Shown here in pieces: positions 58,950 to 64,000 of a stretch of 64,000 nt of DNA. Below the pieces are notes generated by a model. The model saw only the letters and a program-made list of their open reading frames with translations, was not told where the DNA came from and ran no database searches. Source of the DNA: Streptomyces antarcticus (GTDB taxonomy: Bacteria; Actinomycetota; Actinomycetes; Streptomycetales; Streptomycetaceae); contig NZ_JAPNLM010000001.1 of assembly GCF_026627255.1 (NCBI RefSeq), positions 310,001 through 374,000 on the forward strand. The letters are read 5' to 3'. Each line of letters opens with the position of its first letter. Position 1 is the stretch's first letter. The translations under genes were made by a program, and so were the position numbers.

Positions 58950-59120
58950 ATGAAGCGCACCGCGTACCTCGCGACGGCCGCATCCGTGGTCCTGATGTTC
59001 GGAGGCCCGGTGGCGACCGCGGCAGCGGCAACCGCCGACACACCCCGCCCCGGACACCCGTCCGAGGCGGGTCCGGGGGGCCGCGCACACCCGTGGCGGC
59101 CCCGCCCGGACGGCTCCTGA
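58950..59120 (+). CDS. Small secreted peptide, unknown function
   Basis: A 56-residue ORF, MKRTAYLATAASVVLMFGG and so on. It has a signal peptide (positive N-terminus, hydrophobic core, AAAATAD cleavage-like region) and a short proline-, glycine- and histidine-rich mature part (PRPGHPSEAGPGG). GAGGAGG lies nine bases upstream of the ATG, a strong ribosome-binding site. No family was recognised. It ends just before meaB, which is convergent. The strong start signal and signal peptide make it more than a chance frame, but it is unproved. Confidence 0.55.
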   Translation: MKRTAYLATAASVVLMFGGPVATAAAATADTPRPGHPSEAGPGGRAHPWRPRPDGS

Positions 59121-59170
59121 GAGGCTCCGGAGCAGCTCTCCGTCCCCGCAGCCGGGTCTCAGGCGGGGGC

Positions 59171-60133
59171 TCAGCCCTCCGTCAGGCTGTCCAGCAGCGC
59201 GTCCGCCGCCGCGTACGGGTCCAGCTCGCCGGCGGCGACCCGTACGGCCAGCGCGTCCAGCCGCGCGTCCCCGTGCAGGTCCGCGAGCCTGGCCCGCAGG
59301 GCCGTGATCGCGATGGTCTCCACCTCGCGCGCGGCCCGCGCCGCGCGCCGCTCCGCCAGTACGCCCCGCCCGTCCATCCACGCCCGGTGCTTCTCCAGCG
59401 CCTCGACCAGCTCGTCGATGCCCTGGCCGCGGGCCGCGACCGTCTTGACGATCGGCGGCCGCCAGTCGTCCCGGCCACGGGCCTCGCCCAGGCCGAGCAT
59501 GTGGTTCAGCTCCCGGGCGGTCGCGTCGGCGCCGTCCCGGTCGGCCTTGTTGACCACGTACACGTCGCCGATCTCCAGGATCCCCGCCTTGGCGGCCTGG
59601 ATGCCGTCGCCCATGCCCGGGGCCAGCAGCACCACCGAGGTGTCCGCCTGCGAGGCGATCTCCACCTCCGACTGCCCGACCCCGACCGTCTCGACCAGGA
59701 TCACCTCGCAGCCGGCCGCGTCCAGCACCCGGATCGCCTGCGGCGCCGCCCACGCCAGACCGCCCAGGTGCCCCCGGGTGGCCATGGACCTGATGTACAC
59801 GCCGGGGTCCCCCGCGTGGTCCGACATCCGCACCCGGTCGCCGAGCAGCGCGCCGCCCGAGAAGGGCGAGGACGGGTCCACGGCGAGGACGCCGACCCGC
59901 TTGCCCGCCTTGCGGTAGGCGGAGACGAGCGCCGAGGTCGAGGTGGACTTGCCGACGCCGGGCGAGCCCGTCAGCCCCACCACGTACGCCCCGCCCGTCA
60001 GCGGCGCCAGCGCCGCCATCACCTCGCGCAGCTGCGGGGACGCCCCCTCGACCAGCGAGATCAGCCGGGCCACCGCTCTCGGCATGCCCTCACGCGCCTG
60101 GGCCACCAGCTGGGGGACGTCCACCGCCGTCAT
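59171..60133 (-). CDS. meaB: Methylmalonyl-CoA mutase-associated GTPase
   Basis: A 320-residue SIMIBI-class G-protein chaperone (MeaB/ArgK) that loads and protects adenosylcobalamin-dependent mutases. P-loop GSPGVGKST (residues 56-64), switch region PSSPFSGGALLGDRVRM, VETVGVGQSE and NKAD are present. It may serve IcmA encoded upstream, or a methylmalonyl-CoA mutase elsewhere; no mutase gene is adjacent. It lies downstream of the thiolase gene with 116 bp between, including a 9-bp inverted repeat. Confidence 0.95.
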   Translation of the reverse strand: MTAVDVPQLVAQAREGMPRAVARLISLVEGASPQLREVMAALAPLTGGAYVVGLTGSPGVGKSTSTSALVSAYRKAGKRVGVLAVDPSSPFSGGALLGDRVRMSDHAGDPGVYIRSMATRGHLGGLAWAAPQAIRVLDAAGCEVILVETVGVGQSEVEIASQADTSVVLLAPGMGDGIQAAKAGILEIGDVYVVNKADRDGADATARELNHMLGLGEARGRDDWRPPIVKTVAARGQGIDELVEALEKHRAWMDGRGVLAERRAARAAREVETIAITALRARLADLHGDARLDALAVRVAAGELDPYAAADALLDSLTEG

Positions 60134-60178
60134 ACGTGCTGCACTCCTCGGTTCTCGCTACGGGTACGGGTACGGGGT

Positions 60179-60202
60179 TACGGGTTCGGGTACGAACCCG
60201 TA
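60179..60202. promoter_or_regulatory. Inverted repeat between thiolase and meaB
   Basis: TACGGGTTC and GAACCCGTA are 9-bp arms around six bases. Nearby GGGTAC hexamer copies suggest slippage. It could be the thiolase terminator or the meaB leader. Confidence 0.4.
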
Positions 60203-60249
60203 CGGCGGGGACGCGGGCCGGGGATCCGGGCCCCGCGTCCGTACCGTTC

Positions 60250-61449
60250 CTACCGGGGGACGCGCACGATCAGCGCGTCGCCCTGCCCGCCGCCGCCGCA
60301 CAGCGCGGCCGCGCCGACCCCGCCGCCGCGGCGCTTCAGCTCCAGCGCCAGGTGCAGCACCACGCGGGCACCGGACATGCCGATCGGGTGGCCGAGCGCG
60401 ATGGCGCCGCCGTTCACGTTCACCTTTTCCGGGGTCACGCCGAGGTCCTTCATTGACTGCACGGCGACCGCGGCGAAGGCCTCGTTGATCTCGATGAGGT
60501 CCAGGTCGGAGACTTCCAGGCCCTCCTTGCCCAGCGCGTGCCGGATCGCGTTGGACGGCTGCGACTGCAGGGAGTTGTCGGGACCGGCCACGTTGCCGTG
60601 GGCGCCGATCTCGGCGAGCCACTCCAGGCCCAGCTCCTCGGCCTTGGCCTTGCTCATCACGACCACGGCGGCCGCGCCGTCGCTGATCTGCGAGGACGTA
60701 CCGGCGGTGATGGTGCCGTCCTTCGCGAAGGCCGGGCGCAGCTTCCCGAGGGACTCCGCCGTGGTCTCCGGGCGGATGCCCTCGTCCTGCGAGAAGACCA
60801 CCGGGTCACCCTTGCGCTGCGGGATCTCCACCGGGGCGATCTCGGCCTCGAAGACGCCGTTCTTCTGCGCCGCGGCGGCCCGCTGGTGGGAGGTGGCCGC
60901 GAACGCGTCCTGCGGGGCCCGCTCGATGCCGAGGCGGGTGTTGTGCTTCTCCGTGGACTCGCCCATCGCGATGTTCTCGAAGGCGTCGGTGAGGCCGTCG
61001 TAGGCCATCGCGTCGAGCATCTCGATGGCGCCGTACTTGTAGCCCTCGCGCGACTTGGGCAGCAGGTGCGGGGCGTTGGTCATGGACTCCTGGCCGCCCG
61101 CGACCACGATGTCGAACTCCCCGGCGCGGATGAGCTGGTCCGCCAGCGCGATGGCGTCCAGGCCCGAGAGGCACACCTTGTTGATGGTGAGCGCGGGCAC
61201 GTTCATGGGGATGCCGGCCTTGACGGCGGCCTGGCGGGCGGGGATCTGGCCCGCGCCGGCCTGGAGCACCTGGCCCATGATCACGTACTGCACCTGGTCG
61301 CCGGAGATCCCGGCCCGTTCCAGCGCGGACTTGATGGCGAAGCCGCCGAGGTCGGCGCCCGAGAAGGACTTCAGCGATCCGAGCAGCCGGCCCATGGGCG
61401 TGCGGGCCCCGGCGACGATCACTGAGGTGGTGTTGTTCGATCCGGACAT
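60250..61449 (-). CDS. Acetyl-CoA C-acetyltransferase (thiolase)
   Basis: A 399-residue biosynthetic-type thiolase: nucleophile Cys93 in [26 protein letters not shown] with the catalytic His, and the C-terminal CGGGGQG Cys/His region. It joins or cleaves acetyl-CoA/acetoacetyl-CoA, feeding the ethylmalonyl-CoA or ketone routes. The ATG at 61449 has AAGGGGCT upstream; the frame is open 49 codons further. It is divergent from methylmalonyl-CoA epimerase. Confidence 0.95.
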   Translation of the reverse strand: MSGSNNTTSVIVAGARTPMGRLLGSLKSFSGADLGGFAIKSALERAGISGDQVQYVIMGQVLQAGAGQIPARQAAVKAGIPMNVPALTINKVCLSGLDAIALADQLIRAGEFDIVVAGGQESMTNAPHLLPKSREGYKYGAIEMLDAMAYDGLTDAFENIAMGESTEKHNTRLGIERAPQDAFAATSHQRAAAAQKNGVFEAEIAPVEIPQRKGDPVVFSQDEGIRPETTAESLGKLRPAFAKDGTITAGTSSQISDGAAAVVVMSKAKAEELGLEWLAEIGAHGNVAGPDNSLQSQPSNAIRHALGKEGLEVSDLDLIEINEAFAAVAVQSMKDLGVTPEKVNVNGGAIALGHPIGMSGARVVLHLALELKRRGGGVGAAALCGGGGQGDALIVRVPR

Positions 61450-61586
61450 GAGGCACAGCCCCTTGAGGATGAGGAGTGAACGAGGGTTTACCTGAATGTA
61501 CTGAGCGGTACCGGCGGCGTCACCGGGCTGTCGGTGTGATCGCTGGCACGTTGCGTGACCACCCCCCGGGGCGGTGCACTGGTCCC

Positions 61587-62015
61587 ATGCTGACAAGGAT
61601 CGACCACATCGGGATCGCCTGCTTCGACCTCGACAAGACCGTCGAGTTCTACCGTGCCACGTACGGATTCGAGGTGTTCCACACCGAGATCAACGAAGAA
61701 CAGGGCGTGCGCGAGGCCATGCTCAAGATCAACGGGACGTCCGACGGCGGCGCCTCGTACCTCCAGCTCCTGGAGCCCACCCGCGAGGACTCCACGGTCG
61801 CCAAGTGGCTGGCCAAGAACGGCGAGGGGGTCCACCACATCGCCTTCGGCACCGAGGACGTCCTCGGCGACTCGGAGGCCATCCGCGGCAAGGGCGTCCG
61901 CGTGCTCTACGACCAGCCCCGGACGGGCTCGATGGGCTCCCAGATCACCTTCCTCCACCCCAAGGACTGCGGCGGCGTACTCACCGAACTCGTCACCTCC
62001 CACCCTGAGCACTGA
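61587..62015 (+). CDS. mce: Methylmalonyl-CoA epimerase
   Basis: A 142-residue vicinal oxygen chelate protein that interconverts (R)- and (S)-methylmalonyl-CoA. Motifs include [13 protein letters not shown] (metal His7), GVHHIAF and the C-terminal GGVLTELV Glu ligand. The length is typical. It is divergent from the thiolase and near meaB, consistent with a propionyl/methylmalonyl-CoA module. The ATG at 61587 starts the conserved fold. Confidence 0.93.
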   Translation: MLTRIDHIGIACFDLDKTVEFYRATYGFEVFHTEINEEQGVREAMLKINGTSDGGASYLQLLEPTREDSTVAKWLAKNGEGVHHIAFGTEDVLGDSEAIRGKGVRVLYDQPRTGSMGSQITFLHPKDCGGVLTELVTSHPEH

Positions 62016-62197
62016 TGTCCCGATTCCCCGGCCGGTACAGTGGCCATGGCTCGGCCGGGGTTTCGGTGCGGAGACGGGGTCGGGGCCTGTGACCCCTGCC
62101 CCGGTATCTGACACCATTCCCCGGGGGCGTCGTTCAGCGGGCGGACGATGCTCATTTGGGAGTGAGCTTGCGACCAGGGGACGGATGGGACCGCGCT

Positions 62198-64000
62198 GTG
62201 CGGGGCTACGAAAGCCAGGAGAGCCATCAGGCGGAGGCCGACCATCTCTCGCTCTTCGAAGCCGAGATGGAGCGGCTGAAGAAGGAACGCGGGAAGGCCG
62301 TCCAGCACGCCGAGGACCTGGGATACCAGGTCGAGGTGCTGCGCGCCAAGCTCCACGAGGTACGCCGGTCTCTGGCGTCCCGCCCCGCCTACGACGGCGC
62401 GGACATGGGCTACCAGGCGGAGCAGCTGCTCCGCAATGCCCAGATCCAGGCCGACCAGATGCGCTCCGACGCCGAGCGCGAGCTGCGTGACGCCCGGGCC
62501 CAGACCCAGCGCATCCTCCAGGAGCACGCCGAGCACCAGGCGCGCCTCCAGGCCGAACTGCACGCCGAGGCCGTCAACCGCCGCCAGCGCCTGGACCAGG
62601 AGCTGGGCGAGCGCCGCCAGACCGTCGAGGCCCACGTCAACGAGAACGTGGCCTGGGCCGAGCAGCTGCGCGCCCGTACGGAGTCCCAGGCCCGCCGGCT
62701 CATGGAGGAGTCCCGCGCCGAGGCCGAGCAGTCGCTGAACGCGGCCCGCGCCGAGGCCGCGCGCGTCGCCGAGGAGACCCGCCGGCGGCTCGCGGAGGCC
62801 TCCGAGGCCGGCCGCGCCGAAGCCGAGGCCACGCTGCTGCGCGCCCGCAAGGAGGCCGAGCGGCTGCTCGGCGCCGCGTCCGCGCAGGCCCAGGAGGCCA
62901 CCGAGCACGCGGAGCGGCTGCGCTCCTCCACGTCCGCCGAGGCCGAGCAGACCCGGCAGCAGACCATGGACCTCGGCCGGGTGGCCGAGGTCCGCGTGCA
63001 GGAGGCCGACAGCGCGCTGCGCGAGGCCCGCGCCGCCGCGGAGAAGGTACTCGCCGAGGCCAAGGAGAGCGCGGCCCGCCAGCTCGCGTCGGCGGAGTCC
63101 GTCAACGAGCAGCGCACGCGCACCGCCAAGGAGCAGGTCGCCCGTCTCGTCGGCGAGGCCACCAAGGAGTCCGAGATCCTCAAGGCGGAGGCCGAGCAGG
63201 CGCTCGCCGACGCCCGCCGCGAGGCCGAGCGGCTGCGCTCCGAGGCCGGCGAGCAGGCCCGTACGGCCGCGGCCGAGGACACGGCGGCGCAGCTGGCGAA
63301 GGCCGCGCGGACCGCCGAGGACGTACTGAACAAGGCCTCGGAGGACGCCCGCGCCACCACCCGGGCCGCGTCCGAGGAGGCCGAGCGGATCCGCCGCGAG
63401 GCCGAGTCGGAGGCCGACCGGCTGCGCCTCCAGGCGGCGACCACGGCGGACGAGCTCAAGGGCGCCGCGAAGGACGACACCGAGGAGTACCGGGCCCGCA
63501 CCGTCGAGCTCCAGGAGGAGGCCCGGCGGCTGCGCGGCGAGGCGGAGCAGCTGCGCGCCGAGGCCGTCGCCGAGGGCGAGCGGATCCGCGGCGAGGCCCG
63601 CCGCGAGGCCGTGCAGCAGATCGAGGAGGCGGCCCGGACCGCCGAGGAACTGCTCGGCAAGTCCCGGGCCGACGCGGACGAGGTGCGCGGCAGCGCCACC
63701 GCCGAGAGCGAGCGGGTCCGCGGCGAGGCCGTGGAGCGGGCCACCACCCTGCGCAAGCAGGCCGAGGAGACCCTGGACCGGACCCGCGCCGAGGCCGACC
63801 GGCTGCGCGCGGAGGCCGAGGAGCAGGCGGAGGCCGTCCGCGCCGAGGCGGACGCCGCGGCCCGTGCGCGGCGCGAGGAGACCGAGCAGGCGCTCGCCGC
63901 GAAGCGGGCGGAGGCCGACGAGGAGCTCGTACGGCTGCACACGGACGCCGAGGGCCGGCTGACCACGGCCGAGCAGACGCTCCGTGACGCCCGCACGGCG
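62198..64000 (+). CDS. scy: Scy-like coiled-coil polarity scaffold (3' partial)
   Basis: The frame is open to the right edge (at least 601 residues). The N-terminus RGYESQESHQAEADHLSLF leads to a short coiled coil (EAEMERLKKERGKAVQHAEDLGYQVEVLRAKL) like the start of DivIVA-type proteins. It continues as hundreds of residues of Ala/Glu/Arg-rich coiled coil with repeated AEAERL, RAEADRL and EQARTAA blocks. This matches Scy, which organises the tip-growth complex with DivIVA and FilP in Streptomyces. The GTG at 62198 is the best start. Confidence 0.88.
   Translation, partial: MRGYESQESHQAEADHLSLFEAEMERLKKERGKAVQHAEDLGYQVEVLRAKLHEVRRSLASRPAYDGADMGYQAEQLLRNAQIQADQMRSDAERELRDARAQTQRILQEHAEHQARLQAELHAEAVNRRQRLDQELGERRQTVEAHVNENVAWAEQLRARTESQARRLMEESRAEAEQSLNAARAEAARVAEETRRRLAEASEAGRAEAEATLLRARKEAERLLGAASAQAQEATEHAERLRSSTSAEAEQTRQQTMDLGRVAEVRVQEADSALREARAAAEKVLAEAKESAARQLASAESVNEQRTRTAKEQVARLVGEATKESEILKAEAEQALADARREAERLRSEAGEQARTAAAEDTAAQLAKAARTAEDVLNKASEDARATTRAASEEAERIRREAESEADRLRLQAATTADELKGAAKDDTEEYRARTVELQEEARRLRGEAEQLRAEAVAEGERIRGEARREAVQQIEEAARTAEELLGKSRADADEVRGSATAESERVRGEAVERATTLRKQAEETLDRTRAEADRLRAEAEEQAEAVRAEADAAARARREETEQALAAKRAEADEELVRLHTDAEGRLTTAEQTLRDARTA

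Overview
The window is a GC-rich actinobacterial chromosome segment, almost certainly from Streptomyces. The evidence is dense GC-rich codons, frequent GTG/TTG starts, GTGA/ATGA start-stop overlaps, a complete GlgE alpha-glucan operon, an IcmA-type mutase, and the start of a Scy-like polarity scaffold at the right edge. From memory, the order from the glucan genes to scy resembles the conserved core of S. coelicolor (about SCO5397 to SCO5444); this was not checked against a database.

Layout. (1) 1-16,854: an exopolysaccharide locus. It holds a CDP-alcohol phosphatidyltransferase and a cytidylyltransferase, two GT4 glycosyltransferases, a Wzz/BY-kinase-like protein with a degenerate P-loop, a flippase, a polymerase-like membrane protein, a hexapeptide acetyltransferase, GDP-fucose synthesis (gmd, fcl) and a priming sugar-phosphate transferase. 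Inside it lie a DUF6458 protein, a lipoprotein and a large secreted FN3/LamG/DNRLRE protein. (2) 17,237-20,848: a secreted M4 metalloprotease with a P-domain and a double-HTH Lrp/AsnC regulator. (3) 20,885-31,981: glycogen phosphorylase, divergent from glgE-treS-mak-glgB, which converts trehalose to maltose, maltose 1-phosphate and branched alpha-glucan. (4) 31,971-33,710: merR-trxA and an XRE regulator. (5) 33,853-40,088: pfkA, and divergently pta-ackA-pyk. (6) 40,196-42,840: a decayed Ala-rich toxin-like gene with a coupled immunity-like gene. (7) 42,922-45,566: a DUF6230/DUF6114/Pro-rich secreted-protein operon. (8) 46,197-48,086: a thioredoxin-TPR protein divergent from a TetR regulator across a perfect operator-like repeat. 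(9) 48,116-50,079: an OLD/SMC-like AAA ATPase with a TOPRIM-like DUF4276-type partner, a defence-like pair. (10) 50,266-64,000: icmA, DUF3817 proteins, MarR/ArsR regulators, an MFS gene cut at its 5' end by a hexamer repeat, a thiamine-binding-like protein, three tandem AIM24 genes, a small secreted peptide, meaB, a thiolase, methylmalonyl-CoA epimerase and partial scy.

The best candidates for something undescribed are the decayed toxin/immunity pair with compensating frameshifts, the ATPase/TOPRIM pair placed in a core metabolic neighbourhood, the repeat array that appears to have eaten the MFS N-terminus, and the 24-bp perfect palindrome at the icmA start. No tRNA, rRNA, CRISPR array, insertion sequence or prophage was recognised.
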